DNA of 40,085 bases from a virus. Both the position numbers and the translations under genes were made by a program. Positions within the stretch are counted from its first letter, which is position 1. Each line of letters begins with the position of its first letter. The stretch spans positions 1-40,085 of the IMG/VR virus record IMGVR_UViG_3300008450_000116. One strand, given 5' to 3'. Positions 13,463 to 21,671 of this stretch are shown here, one piece after another. The notes under the pieces were generated by a model. That model made no database searches, was not told where the DNA came from, and saw nothing but the letters and a program-made list of their open reading frames with translations.

Positions 13463-13696
13463 ATGAGTGGATGGATTAGTGTTGATGAGCGGTTGCCGAA
13501 TGCTAGCACGGACGTGCTTGTATGGAATTCTCACGGCTGGAGCAAATCGTCTGTTATTACGGCCGGGCTGTTTGAAGGCTACGGAGATATACAGATTGGC
13601 AAAAGCAAGGACCTTGGGTGGGCGTCATGGGAAACCGAGGAAGAAGTGCGTGGCAAGGTCACCCACTGGCAACCACTCCCGGAGCCGCCAAAATGA
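13463..13696 (+). CDS. DUF551 protein (77 aa)
   Basis: WISVDERLPNASTDVLVW at the start and VTHWQPLPEPPK at the end are the two hallmarks of DUF551, a small family found in many phages and prophages with no known activity. The length is normal for the family. It starts a short rightward operon whose genes overlap by 4 bases; a weak TTGACG-N17-TAGTCT promoter lies at 13401-13429. Confidence 0.9.
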   Translation: MSGWISVDERLPNASTDVLVWNSHGWSKSSVITAGLFEGYGDIQIGKSKDLGWASWETEEEVRGKVTHWQPLPEPPK

Positions 13697-13875
13697 AAAA
13701 CCTACGCCAATGGTGGTCAACCAAAACCACCCACAAAAAACAAAATTGGTACATGCTTTCGATCCTGTTCCTCCTGATCGGCTCAGGCTTCTGCGAGTTT
13801 TCGCCGTGGATGGCGCTTGTTGCGGTAATCCCAGCGCTAGCGATGGTCGCACTTGAAGTGAGCACGCCGGAGTGA
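13693..13875 (+). CDS. Two-helix membrane protein (60 aa)
   Basis: ATG at 13693 overlaps the stop of the DUF551 gene (ATGA). A basic N-terminus (MKNLRQWWSTKTTHKKQN) precedes two hydrophobic helices, YMLSILFLLIGSGFCEF and PWMALVAVIPALAMVAL, separated by a short turn. The basic start favours both termini in the cytoplasm. It could be a holin-like or superinfection-exclusion protein; there is no evidence for either beyond topology. Confidence 0.65.
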   Translation: MKNLRQWWSTKTTHKKQNWYMLSILFLLIGSGFCEFSPWMALVAVIPALAMVALEVSTPE

Positions 13876-14066
13876 CTTTCGGCGTGTTCATCCAGCGCGG
13901 TATGGGGCTGCCCACGCTTGTCTGCTGGCGTGACACGCGCGGCGCTGCTGCTATAATTGCGCACAGGATCAAGGCTGACGGACTAACCCCCAGTATTTAC
14001 CCGATAGAGTGGCCCGACAATGGATCTAAAAGAGATGCTGCAAGCAATGCTTGTGGCTCAGTATAA
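13872..14066 (+). CDS. Hypothetical protein with GTG start (64 aa)
   Basis: GTG at 13872 overlaps the preceding stop (GTGA). The sequence MTFGVFIQRGMGLPTLVCWRD continues with RGAAAIIAHRIKADG and IYPIEWPDNG, a compact alpha/beta unit without a known motif. The last 46 bases overlap the next gene. Coupling supports translation; function is unknown. Confidence 0.5.
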   Translation: MTFGVFIQRGMGLPTLVCWRDTRGAAAIIAHRIKADGLTPSIYPIEWPDNGSKRDAASNACGSV

Positions 14067-14232
14067 CTACCACCGCTGCGAGAATTCCGAACTGGCAATG
14101 AACGCTGGAATTTATCGAAAGGCGCGCACGGCATACATGGTTGCCTGCGCTGATTATGTAACTGGATTGATTGCAAATGACACCGATTTACCTAGCTGGC
14201 CAGACGGCGCGAATGATGGGGCTGCCCTGTGA
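14020..14232 (+). CDS. Hypothetical helical protein (70 aa)
   Basis: The frame MDLKEMLQAMLVAQYNYHRC leads into a helical segment ending ANDTDLPSWPDGANDGAAL. Its stop TGA overlaps a GTG that opens the zinc-ribbon frame 14229-14408, in the GTGA arrangement used throughout this genome. No family is recognised. Confidence 0.55.
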   Translation: MDLKEMLQAMLVAQYNYHRCENSELAMNAGIYRKARTAYMVACADYVTGLIANDTDLPSWPDGANDGAAL

Positions 14233-14359
14233 CATTATCAAAGGACGCGATCCAAAGTATCAGGCGGCATGGCTTAACGGCTACTCCGAAGCCGTGCCAT
14301 TGCGACCACAAACGAACCGGGACGGGCGCCGTGTTTTACCAGTCTGTCGGTGTGCTTGA
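14177..14359 (+). CDS. Ribosome-modulation-factor-like small protein (60 aa), uncertain
   Basis: The frame MTPIYLAGQTARMMGLPCD followed by GRDPKYQAAWLNGYSEA resembles the 'G-x-x-A-x-x-G-x-x-x-x-P-x-x-x-x-x-x-x-x-W-x-x-G-Y-x-E-A' pattern of Rmf-like phage proteins. However, it lies entirely under two other frames (14020-14232 and 14229-14408). The pattern is good but the overlap is extreme, so either this or one of the others may be untranslated. Confidence 0.4.
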   Translation: MTPIYLAGQTARMMGLPCDIIKGRDPKYQAAWLNGYSEAVPLRPQTNRDGRRVLPVCRCA

Positions 14360-14408
14360 ATGCACGGTGTGCGGTGGGTTTCAGGAAATTAGAAAGCCCA
14401 TAAAATAA
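14229..14408 (+). CDS. Zinc-ribbon-like protein with GTG start (59 aa)
   Basis: GTG at 14229 overlaps the TGA of the 70-residue gene. The peptide has KPCHCDHKRTGTGAVFY and later VLECTVCGGFQEI: two pairs of cysteines (C-x-C-x-H and C-x2-C) about 20 residues apart, a classic zinc ribbon. The stop lies in the left arm of the terminator, so it is the last gene of the rightward unit. It probably binds nucleic acid. Confidence 0.6.
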   Translation: MTLSKDAIQSIRRHGLTATPKPCHCDHKRTGTGAVFYQSVGVLECTVCGGFQEIRKPIK

Positions 14409-14429
14409 GCCCTCCGAAGAGGGCTTTTT
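14407..14429. terminator. Terminator between converging operons
   Basis: AAGCCCTC, CGAA tetraloop, GAGGGCTT and TTTTT end the rightward unit. On the minus strand the same stem is followed by a T-rich stretch (TTATTTTA), so it can also stop the late leftward transcript, whose last gene ends 3 bases to the right. Confidence 0.9.
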
Positions 14430-14432
14430 CTA

Positions 14433-14747
14433 TTATGGGATAACTGATCGCCTTGCTGAATCACGAAGAGCAGATACATCACCAGGGATTGGGGTTTTCG
14501 TCTCAATCCATCGTGTGACATACCAGTCTGTCATTAAGAGATAAGATCTTGCATCTGAGTTTATCTGTTCCTGGCTTTTTGATTTATTTGAATTATAGAC
14601 ATCATCATATTTCGCAATGATAGCTCCATCAGGAGGTATGATGCCAATGTCTATAACTGAGATTTCGCCAGATTCCAATACATATGCTCGCTGATTTACG
14701 CGAACAGAATTGCCGAATATATCTGTTTCGGTTCTAAAAATATCCAA
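14433..14747 (-). CDS. Probable tail fibre assembly/accessory protein (104 aa)
   Basis: The C-terminal block 'ARSYLLMTDWYVTRWIETKTPIP' followed by 'DVSALRDSARRS' is typical of the end of small phage tail-fibre assembly-like proteins (Tfa/XkdW-like group). The gene directly follows a fibre gene, as expected. The N-terminal half is beta-rich. It may chaperone the fibre or sit on it. It is the last gene of the virion operon. Confidence 0.65.
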   Translation of the reverse strand: MDIFRTETDIFGNSVRVNQRAYVLESGEISVIDIGIIPPDGAIIAKYDDVYNSNKSKSQEQINSDARSYLLMTDWYVTRWIETKTPIPGDVSALRDSARRSVIP

Positions 14748-14750
14748 TTT

Positions 14751-15986
14751 TCAGCCCTCAATAATAATGTTTACTGATCCGGCATCAAAAGTATCGGTGC
14801 CGTTCACTGTGGTTAGGCGGATGCGGTCGAGCGTGCCTGCGAGGGTTTTGTTACCGAATCCGGCCCCCACGTTAGTGCTTAAGGATGTCCCAATACTTGC
14901 CCCAGCAACCCACTGATTACCAGATAAATTAGCAATCGTAGATATCCCGTGGAAGATATTAGCCGCGCTTGCGCCAATCCCTACCAGGATGCCAGTGGTT
15001 TCAGGTGCGCCCACTGAGGGCGCGCCGGGGGATGCGAACACCAATTGACTCAAATAACCAGTTGACTCAATCCCACCAGATACACCAAGACGGATAACCA
15101 GACTGCTTGTCCCGTTGGTACTCACCCCACTCAACATTACCGTGATCTTCTTCGCCCAGCTCGGAATGCCGGTGAAGTCAAAAGAAACGCCAGATGTTGT
15201 TGCTTGAGAAACCCCCATTGTCAGCCTTTGCACTCGTGAGTACATTGTCACCTGTACAACGTTGGCAGCCGTGGAGATGATGGAGCATGTATCGCCGGCA
15301 ACCGTGACAATATCCGCGCCTGTCTGAGTAACAAGCGAGGCGCTGTTTGTCAGGGTAAGCGCAGCATTGAAACGTACAAAGTACCGCTGGCCAGCCGCCA
15401 CGGTAAAGCCGGTGATCGTGGTTGTCCCGGTGATATTGATATTTCGAGTGTTTGGAGCGGACGCCGTAAGGTTTACGGCTGAAGAAGATGCAACGTCAAG
15501 TTGCGCGGTGTTCAGGTAATCAATACTTGCAACCGCTTTCCGCTGGATTTCAAGCCAGTTGTTCGTTGCATCGTATACCAGGGTTACCCGGCCTGAAATA
15601 TCGCCAGGGGCCGGGTCTACGCCGCCTGGATACTTTAGCGATTTTACGCCAAGCCCGACAAAGGAGGCCGTCGATGGCCCGGTGTTGGCGTTTGCCGTGG
15701 TAAAGCCAAGCTGAATTCCGTCCTTGTACTGCGTAGGAACGTTCGTGTTTGACTTCTGCGACAAGATGTAAGCATTCGCCGCGCTGCCTCCACCTGTATT
15801 GTCGTTAAAGTAGAACGTGCCATCTACCAGGGCGGTCTCGGTGGCCAACGGAAAGCCGCCAGCAGTTACGCCGTCCTGCACAACGATAGTGTCTTTGTCG
15901 GTGTCGATAATCAGCTCGCCCTGCGCGCCAGTAAACGCCAGAACCTGCGCAGTGGTGCCGCGCCGCAGTTGTAATTGGTCAGCCAT
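14751..15986 (-). CDS. Tail fibre with Mtd-like N-terminal domain (411 aa)
   Basis: Residues 4-45 (LQLRRGTTAQVLAFTGAQGE, then IVVQDGVTAGG) match the N-terminal domain shared by Bordetella phage major tropism determinant and many fibres. A beta-rich middle and a C-terminal lobe (FDFTGIPSWAKKITVML) resemble receptor-binding tips of other phage fibres. The ATG overlaps the stop of the head-binding adaptor (TAATG), so both are made together. It is the best candidate for the host-recognition protein. Confidence 0.8.
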   Translation of the reverse strand: MADQLQLRRGTTAQVLAFTGAQGELIIDTDKDTIVVQDGVTAGGFPLATETALVDGTFYFNDNTGGGSAANAYILSQKSNTNVPTQYKDGIQLGFTTANANTGPSTASFVGLGVKSLKYPGGVDPAPGDISGRVTLVYDATNNWLEIQRKAVASIDYLNTAQLDVASSSAVNLTASAPNTRNINITGTTTITGFTVAAGQRYFVRFNAALTLTNSASLVTQTGADIVTVAGDTCSIISTAANVVQVTMYSRVQRLTMGVSQATTSGVSFDFTGIPSWAKKITVMLSGVSTNGTSSLVIRLGVSGGIESTGYLSQLVFASPGAPSVGAPETTGILVGIGASAANIFHGISTIANLSGNQWVAGASIGTSLSTNVGAGFGNKTLAGTLDRIRLTTVNGTDTFDAGSVNIIIEG

Positions 15987-16552
15987 TAGAGTGCCCCTAG
16001 ATCGGTGATTGTATTGCCTTGCGCAAGGTCAAAGCGTTTTACGGGAATGTTCTCGATGTCAAACGGCGCGACTCCGATATCTCCAAGATTCATGTTAGGC
16101 TTGTTGTCAGCGTAATAAGTCGCCCAGCTAGTGTTTGAGTTAAACAGGTAGCTGTTGACGAATCTGTTTGTCAGATCCATTGTCAGCGGGATTAGCTGAG
16201 TTTTAACAATCGTACATGGCCTTAACGCGCTTATCAGGCTTGGCGCGTAGTACACCTGCGCGCCGGAGCTGTTAAGCACCTTTATCGAATACTCGCCATC
16301 AACCTGCAATTGTACAGGGGAACCGTTTAGCATTGGTACGCCGCCTGCGCCAGTGCGGATAGGCTGAGCGATGTTTACCGATGCGCCATCCTCCTGAAAA
16401 GCCTTGACCTGTAGCTGATTTGCGGTAATCTGAGGGTCTGTATCCGGTTGACCGACATAGATTGACCCGTTGAACACGGGGCGCCCTTTTGTCGGGTCTG
16501 GATAGTAATTGAACGGTAAGCCGACCTCGTTTATGTTCGTGTCGTTTGCCAT
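15986..16552 (-). CDS. Stand-alone P22-tailspike head-binding domain protein (188 aa)
   Basis: LPFNYYPDPTKGRPVFNGSIY and YVGQPDTDPQITANQLQV, followed by IRTGAGGVPMLNGSPVQLQVDG, match the first ~110 residues of P22 gp9 tailspike and related spikes. The beta-helix enzymatic part is absent: only about 75 further residues follow. It likely docks on the tail and recruits the separate Mtd-like fibre encoded next, forming a two-part receptor-binding device. Confidence 0.88.
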   Translation of the reverse strand: MANDTNINEVGLPFNYYPDPTKGRPVFNGSIYVGQPDTDPQITANQLQVKAFQEDGASVNIAQPIRTGAGGVPMLNGSPVQLQVDGEYSIKVLNSSGAQVYYAPSLISALRPCTIVKTQLIPLTMDLTNRFVNSYLFNSNTSWATYYADNKPNMNLGDIGVAPFDIENIPVKRFDLAQGNTITDLGAL

Positions 16553-16594
16553 GTTTTCACCTTTTTGGTTTGGTTTTGGTGGGTTATGATCTAT

Positions 16595-18733
16595 TTACTT
16601 GCTTGGCTTGGTTTCTTCTTTATCGTTTACCGTCTGACTAAGCCATGATAATGCCCCGTTAGACTGCACAGCCGCACGAGACGCCTTGTCGAGCTTTCCA
16701 AGCCAGTCCCTATATGGCTTTGATGCAGATAGCGACTTTTCTACAGCCGCAGCTCGCTTTGCGTTATCTCCTGATTTTGCATACTCTGCAACAGCGTTTC
16801 TAAATTGCTGGCTTGACAAAAGATTGTCTGCAGCCTTAATGACTGGAGTTTTCTCGCTGCTCATGACGCGAGTAATTACGCTAGCAGTCCCGGCGCCAGG
16901 AACGCCGATTGCAGAGCCTGCGCCCTCCGCAGCCGCAACCTGCTTGCCGATACCGTAAAGCTTGCTAAGCATACCGCCTTCCTGGGCAAAGCCCTCCATC
17001 AACCCCTGAATGCGGCCCGTAGTGATTCGCTCCTTGCTTGCTTCTCGCATGCCGCGCGCAACTCGATAAATGTTCTCAAGCTCTCCGCGAGATCCTTTTG
17101 GCATGTTTGAATATAGCCGGCTTTTTGCTTGCTTGTTGCGCTGCAATCCTTCAAACCAGTCAACAAAACCCGGAGCAGATAGCTGCTTTTCCATACGGCT
17201 GCCAGCAGTAAGTGCATCGTTTAGTGAAGTCATAACGACGCGCTGACGCATATCCTTCGGGATTGACTGCATCAGCTTGTCAAAATCCTTATAGTTTCCC
17301 GTGCCGAGCGACTTGATTGCATTTCCAGTTTTTGCTGTGATTGCGCCAGACAAATCCTTACCAAGAACTGCTGCAAGGTTGTCCTCAATTGATTTTCTGC
17401 TTGCCACAAGCTGTTTTGCTGCGCTAAACATTTCACCAGCGCCAAGCGCTTCTGCTGCTGACTGCTGGTCGTCTGATAACGCCCCATAAAGACGCTTAAG
17501 CGATGCGCCCTCAGAGTCCTTGAACGGCCCGCGCCCGCGCATGCCTTCGCCAACCTGCTTGCGGATAAGGTCTAGGCGAGCATATGTCGGATCTGTCGAT
17601 GCGGCATTAAGTACTCGACGCTCGATGGCGCTTAGGTATTCAAGGCCGCCAAGCTCATCTGCCTTATTCTTTAGCGCGCTCACTGTTCCGCTTGCATTTA
17701 CTTTAGATGCGGGCGGGATAGCTTTAGAAACCTGGCTATATAGTTCATCGCTTTGCTTTGCCAGGCCCTCAATCGTAGCAAGCCCCTGATTCTTGAAGTC
17801 AGCAGAAAGAGCTGCCTTGTCAATGTCACCGCCGTACTTCTGAATTAGATCGTCGGCCTTTTGCGCAAGCATTGTTGCGGCCTGCTTACTTTGCGCATTT
17901 AGCTGTGACCCTGGGATGCTGGCCAAACCCTGCTCGATCTCACGATAAGCTTGGCTGCGCGAGTATTGAGACGGGATCAGCTGATCTTTTAGGCCAAGTC
18001 GCTCTGCAGCCTGCAAGATTGTCTCGTCAGGCATAACCTCAGCGGCCAGTCTCTCCATGGTTGGAATCTTTTTCTTACCGGAAGCAAGCGCAGAAGTGGT
18101 TATGTTCTTTGATACACCCTCAACAGTTTGCGCTGGAGCTGCGCCCATATCTCCAACTAACGGCTCGACGCGTGCTGCAATTTTTTCAGCCATTGGGATT
18201 GATTTTGATGGGATCATTCCGCGCGCAATAGGCGCCACATTCTTAACGCCCTGCGTTATAGCGCCAAGCTCGCCAGCCATTGGGCCAATTGCGGCTAGCG
18301 GCGCAAGTGCCTCGCCAACTGCCTGAGTCTGTTCTTGGCCTGCTTCAGTTCGCGGGGCATAGGTAAACGCGCCGCTTGACTCCATTGCCTGCTGCTCGAT
18401 CCGGTCAGCGGCTTCCTGGCTACCAAGCTTGCCGGATCGCAGCTCATCAATCAGGCCTTTGATAGTTCCGCCAACCATGCCTGCCGCGCCACCAGTCATG
18501 CCGCTGCCAACGGCCAATGCAGCCTCGCCTGCGCCAACTAGCGACTCGCCAAGTCCTCGCGCTGGCGCTGGTTGCTGGGTATTGATTGGCTGTCCATCTG
18601 CGCCAATCATTGGTACGTCTTCTGAGCGGCGTGCCGGAGCAGCGGCAACAGGAACCCCGCCGAACTTGCTAACTTTTGAAGCCGGCGCCGCAGCCTCGGC
18701 CGCAACAGGAATACCGCCAAATTTACTTGCCAT
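16595..18733 (-). CDS. Ejection (internal virion) protein, P22 gp16 position (712 aa)
   Basis: ATG at 18733 is chosen; a TTG two codons earlier is less likely. The N-terminus carries two copies of SKFGG(I/V)PVAA, a repeat seen at the start of large ejection proteins. Gly/Ala-rich segments at about 75-100 and 620-650 could insert into membranes; the rest is helical and Lys/Gln-rich. As the last of the gp7-gp20-gp16-ordered genes, it should be packaged in the virion and ejected to help DNA cross the envelope. Function rests on order and composition. Confidence 0.7.
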   Translation of the reverse strand: MASKFGGIPVAAEAAAPASKVSKFGGVPVAAAPARRSEDVPMIGADGQPINTQQPAPARGLGESLVGAGEAALAVGSGMTGGAAGMVGGTIKGLIDELRSGKLGSQEAADRIEQQAMESSGAFTYAPRTEAGQEQTQAVGEALAPLAAIGPMAGELGAITQGVKNVAPIARGMIPSKSIPMAEKIAARVEPLVGDMGAAPAQTVEGVSKNITTSALASGKKKIPTMERLAAEVMPDETILQAAERLGLKDQLIPSQYSRSQAYREIEQGLASIPGSQLNAQSKQAATMLAQKADDLIQKYGGDIDKAALSADFKNQGLATIEGLAKQSDELYSQVSKAIPPASKVNASGTVSALKNKADELGGLEYLSAIERRVLNAASTDPTYARLDLIRKQVGEGMRGRGPFKDSEGASLKRLYGALSDDQQSAAEALGAGEMFSAAKQLVASRKSIEDNLAAVLGKDLSGAITAKTGNAIKSLGTGNYKDFDKLMQSIPKDMRQRVVMTSLNDALTAGSRMEKQLSAPGFVDWFEGLQRNKQAKSRLYSNMPKGSRGELENIYRVARGMREASKERITTGRIQGLMEGFAQEGGMLSKLYGIGKQVAAAEGAGSAIGVPGAGTASVITRVMSSEKTPVIKAADNLLSSQQFRNAVAEYAKSGDNAKRAAAVEKSLSASKPYRDWLGKLDKASRAAVQSNGALSWLSQTVNDKEETKPSK

Positions 18734-18735
18734 CG

Positions 18736-20061
18736 TCAAGGCTTCCTGTACTGCACGCCGTCTTCAAGGTATACCGCGCCAGATGGCAGGGCGTCGAATT
18801 GTTCTGCGGTTGTTACTTCTTGCGGGGCGCTAGATCCGCTAGCGCTTGGTGCGCCGCCTCTCTCTTTCCACGCCTTAAGCATTCCGCGTTCGTTTCCTGT
18901 GTCGGAAATGTACTCGGCCTTGAAGTTGTTGAAATCGGCATTGTATTGCTCTAGCTTGGAAACGCCGCGAAGCCAAGAACCCCACTGTTCTTTGGATGCA
19001 TTATCAGATGGCATTGGCTGCTTAGCCATTGCGACGTCAGGATCAGACGCAGCACCAGGCGGAAGGTTTGCCATAACCTGAGATGCACGCACTTGTTGCG
19101 CCCGCTTCTTTAGCTCAGTAACGGCATCTTGGCTGCCAGTAATATCCTTAATCGTTTCGCCAACAGTTCCGCCAAAGTATCCACCGCTCAACTCAGATCC
19201 TTCAATCTGATCAGCAAGCGATAAGAACTCGGACGCATTTCTCTCTGCCTTTATTCCGTCATCAGTCGCAGTAGACAGCCGCTTCTGCAAATGCCCAGAA
19301 AGCTCTTGGCCTTCTTTGCTGATAAATCCGCGCTCTGCGCCGAATGACTCAGCGGCGGCAGGATCTTCTTTCTTGAGTTGCTGGTAATACTGGAAGTCTT
19401 GCATCCCGGCAGTTGGCTTGCCGTTAGTACCTGGCGCTGCATTGCGGGCTGCACGGGCGTTTCGGCCAGCTTCTGCTCGGTTGAACTGAGATTCCTGCTG
19501 TGCGAGCTTCTGCGCCGCCAATTCCGCAGCCTGCTCTGCCTTCTTCTGATCCGAAATAACCATGTACTCCTTAGGCGCGATTGCCGCCCAAGTAGACTCA
19601 AGAGCTTGAAGCTCTCCGTTTGGATTTCTGCTGTAATCCTTAAACGACTGCACGGTATGCGATGGATCGCGCCCCTGATCGGTAAGTGCGGTGATGCGTT
19701 CCTGATAGATGGCAGAACGATCAGCCGGGTTAGCTAGCAGCAGACGCTTGGCAAATTCCCCGGCTTCCTTTTGCTTGGCCTCATCAACAAGGCCGATAGC
19801 CGCAGTCAATCCCTCGCGGATCTCAGGGAATTGCAGGGATGCCCGAGCAACCTCTGACGGGTCGCCGCTCTGGAATGCAGCCTGAGATGCGGCTTGCGCC
19901 TCCTGCATGCGAGCAGCGGCGGCGGCTTCTTTTTCATCTGCGCGCTGCTTCTCTGCGGCAACCATGCGATCCTGCCGAACGTTTGACATGGTGTTAGATA
20001 GGCCCGACAGAGCCTGCCCCATGTCGTTGCCAGGTGCAACAAAAAACGGATTACCTTGCAT
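18736..20061 (-). CDS. Ejection protein, P22 gp20-like (441 aa)
   Basis: The start MQGNPFFVAPGNDMGQALSG is at ATG 20061, with GGAG six bases before it. Residues about 25-75 and 180-215 are highly helical, Ala/Gln/Glu/Arg-rich coiled-coil-like stretches, as in P22 gp20 (471 residues). The C-terminus ends in a compact block (AEQFDALPSGAVYLEDGVQYRKP written across 'LPSGAVYLEDG'), a short domain common at the end of such phage proteins. It should be an internal virion protein ejected with DNA. Confidence 0.7.
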   Translation of the reverse strand: MQGNPFFVAPGNDMGQALSGLSNTMSNVRQDRMVAAEKQRADEKEAAAAARMQEAQAASQAAFQSGDPSEVARASLQFPEIREGLTAAIGLVDEAKQKEAGEFAKRLLLANPADRSAIYQERITALTDQGRDPSHTVQSFKDYSRNPNGELQALESTWAAIAPKEYMVISDQKKAEQAAELAAQKLAQQESQFNRAEAGRNARAARNAAPGTNGKPTAGMQDFQYYQQLKKEDPAAAESFGAERGFISKEGQELSGHLQKRLSTATDDGIKAERNASEFLSLADQIEGSELSGGYFGGTVGETIKDITGSQDAVTELKKRAQQVRASQVMANLPPGAASDPDVAMAKQPMPSDNASKEQWGSWLRGVSKLEQYNADFNNFKAEYISDTGNERGMLKAWKERGGAPSASGSSAPQEVTTAEQFDALPSGAVYLEDGVQYRKP

Positions 20062-20063
20062 TG

Positions 20064-20570
20064 TTAGCTCCAAAGCCCAGTCCAGCGGCCAATGTCTCTA
20101 GCGGCTAGGCCGCCTGTTAGTTCGCTTTTAATCAGCTTGCCGGGCGATGTTAGCGCCTCACGGTTGCCGTGCTGCCACTGGTATGACTCATTTCCAAGTG
20201 CGGCGCCGATGATTGTGCCTACAGGCCCGAACTGTGAGCCGGAAGCCGCACCCTGGCCGGCAGCAGCCATAGAGCCAGCAAACGACCCCTGGTCCCGCCC
20301 AGCAACGCCTTGCTGAGTCTGCATGCCTTGGCCAACTCCGTATGCGTCTTTGGCCATGTTTAGACCTCCAAGAACCTGGCCGCCCATTGTCCCGCCGGCA
20401 GATCCGCCTGCGCTATATGCGTCATACGCTGCCTTACCGCCCTTAGCAGCCTTTACAAGCTGCCCGGCAGCCTCGCCTTGTTGCTGCTGGCGAGTTGCTG
20501 AGCGCGCCTGGAAAGGCTTGTACTGGTCAGCCTGTTGCGGCTGCATCTGGTAAGGGGAATAGTTATACAT
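20064..20570 (-). CDS. Gly/Gln-rich virion-associated protein (168 aa)
   Basis: ATG at 20570 (MYNYSPYQMQPQQADQYK) overlaps the end of the upstream gene by 8 bases. The centre is glycine/alanine-rich (AGGSAGGTMGGQVLGG; GPVGTIIGAALG), possibly a membrane-active hairpin. It lies between gp7-like and gp20-like ejection genes, so a role in the ejection complex is likely. No family is recognised with certainty. Confidence 0.6.
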   Translation of the reverse strand: MYNYSPYQMQPQQADQYKPFQARSATRQQQQGEAAGQLVKAAKGGKAAYDAYSAGGSAGGTMGGQVLGGLNMAKDAYGVGQGMQTQQGVAGRDQGSFAGSMAAAGQGAASGSQFGPVGTIIGAALGNESYQWQHGNREALTSPGKLIKSELTGGLAARDIGRWTGLWS

Positions 20571-21339
20571 AGGCAGGAACCCCGATGGCCGAGTAATCAA
20601 CTTGCTTGAAGCCGTCGCGCTCTGTCACTGCTTGCGGATGGGTTTTCTCGACCTCTTGCGCAAGCACGCCATAAGACCGACCAACCAGGCCAAGCGCGCC
20701 TGCTGCTTCATTCCACAGCCAGCTATAGATGTTATGTCCGTTGCTTTCGCCGATCAGTTCAATCTCGTCCTTCAGGCGGACATCGGAAAAGGTTTCATAG
20801 CCCTGCATACCTAATTGAAACGCGCCGGCAGCATTGTTGATGTTTGCTTGCTGTTGTGCCGCTGCGCTGTTCGCCGAGCCGATCATGCCCTGGCCAAGCG
20901 TCTGGCCGATGCCTGACATTGCGCCTGCGATATTGTTTGCGTTAGATGGAAGCTGCGCCATGCCTTGCAGGCCGCTAAGCTGGTTTGCATATGACGACAT
21001 GAGCGCATTCTGGTTAACCGCAGCCAGAGCCTCGTTGGCGCTACCCGAGCGAAGCCCGCCAGTTGCAGATGCGTTGCGCAGCACGCCCTCTTCGCCGCGC
21101 TGCACGGCTGTCTTGTAGAATGGGCTTGCCTCTGCGCGCTGGATAATCGACATGCCATCAGTGCCGTACTTCCCATTTGCATCAAAGCCGTATTCTGCGC
21201 CAAGTCCGGCAAGCGCGCCTTCGCGGTATGCTTGAGGTAGTCGCTCGGTTTGCTTTAGATACTCAAGCGCATCGCGCTGTGATTGAGCCTGAATATTCGC
21301 TGCGTCTTCCGCCGCATTATCTCCACCGCCGCCGCCCAT
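20563..21339 (-). CDS. Ejection protein, gp7 position, with C-terminal S74-like chaperone domain (258 aa)
   Basis: The N-terminal 180 residues are helical and Ala/Gln-rich, as in DNA-ejection proteins. Residues 184-258 (FSDVRLKDEIELIG, then NIYSWLWNE and YGVLAQEVEKTHPQAV) match the Peptidase_S74/intramolecular chaperone domain, usually found at the end of tailspikes, with the expected Ser185 and Lys190 dyad. If active, the domain would cut itself off after helping trimer formation. Such fusions occur in some P22-like phages in this position. Confidence 0.75.
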   Translation of the reverse strand: MGGGGGDNAAEDAANIQAQSQRDALEYLKQTERLPQAYREGALAGLGAEYGFDANGKYGTDGMSIIQRAEASPFYKTAVQRGEEGVLRNASATGGLRSGSANEALAAVNQNALMSSYANQLSGLQGMAQLPSNANNIAGAMSGIGQTLGQGMIGSANSAAAQQQANINNAAGAFQLGMQGYETFSDVRLKDEIELIGESNGHNIYSWLWNEAAGALGLVGRSYGVLAQEVEKTHPQAVTERDGFKQVDYSAIGVPAYV

Positions 21340-21671
21340 TATCTGTACCTCGCAAAAACTGTTAGTTGTTTGTGGCTGATGACGTATTCAAAGCCGCACT
21401 TTTTAACCAATCGGGCAACGCTGCCAAGCTTGACTGACGCCATTATTGCTGCACACCAAGGCATCAAGTTAAACGCTAAATCACAGAACTCATTGATGAT
21501 CTTCTTTAGCGAGCGAAGCGCCTGCGGCTTTGCGTAGAAGTGGCAAAACATTGCCGGGCCGCGCCGTGTCATCGACACGTATAGATCGCCGCCATTCCAC
21601 TTCCATACTTGGTGATCCGGCTCGTGCCACAGATCGCCCATGTCCTCGCACAAATGCGCCTGAGTAAACAT
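21339..21671 (-). CDS. GNAT-like/gp14-position head protein (110 aa)
   Basis: ATG at 21671 (MFTQAHLCEDMGDLWHEP) overlaps the upstream stop (TGATG). The pattern 'FCHFYAKPQALRSLKKIINE' and the end 'VARLVKKCGFEYV' resemble shortened acetyltransferase-like proteins encoded in the tail/ejection region of many podoviruses, at the position of P22 gene 14. No acetyl-CoA loop (Q/R-x-x-G-x-G/A) is seen, so enzymatic activity is doubtful. Confidence 0.55.
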   Translation of the reverse strand: MFTQAHLCEDMGDLWHEPDHQVWKWNGGDLYVSMTRRGPAMFCHFYAKPQALRSLKKIINEFCDLAFNLMPWCAAIMASVKLGSVARLVKKCGFEYVISHKQLTVFARYR

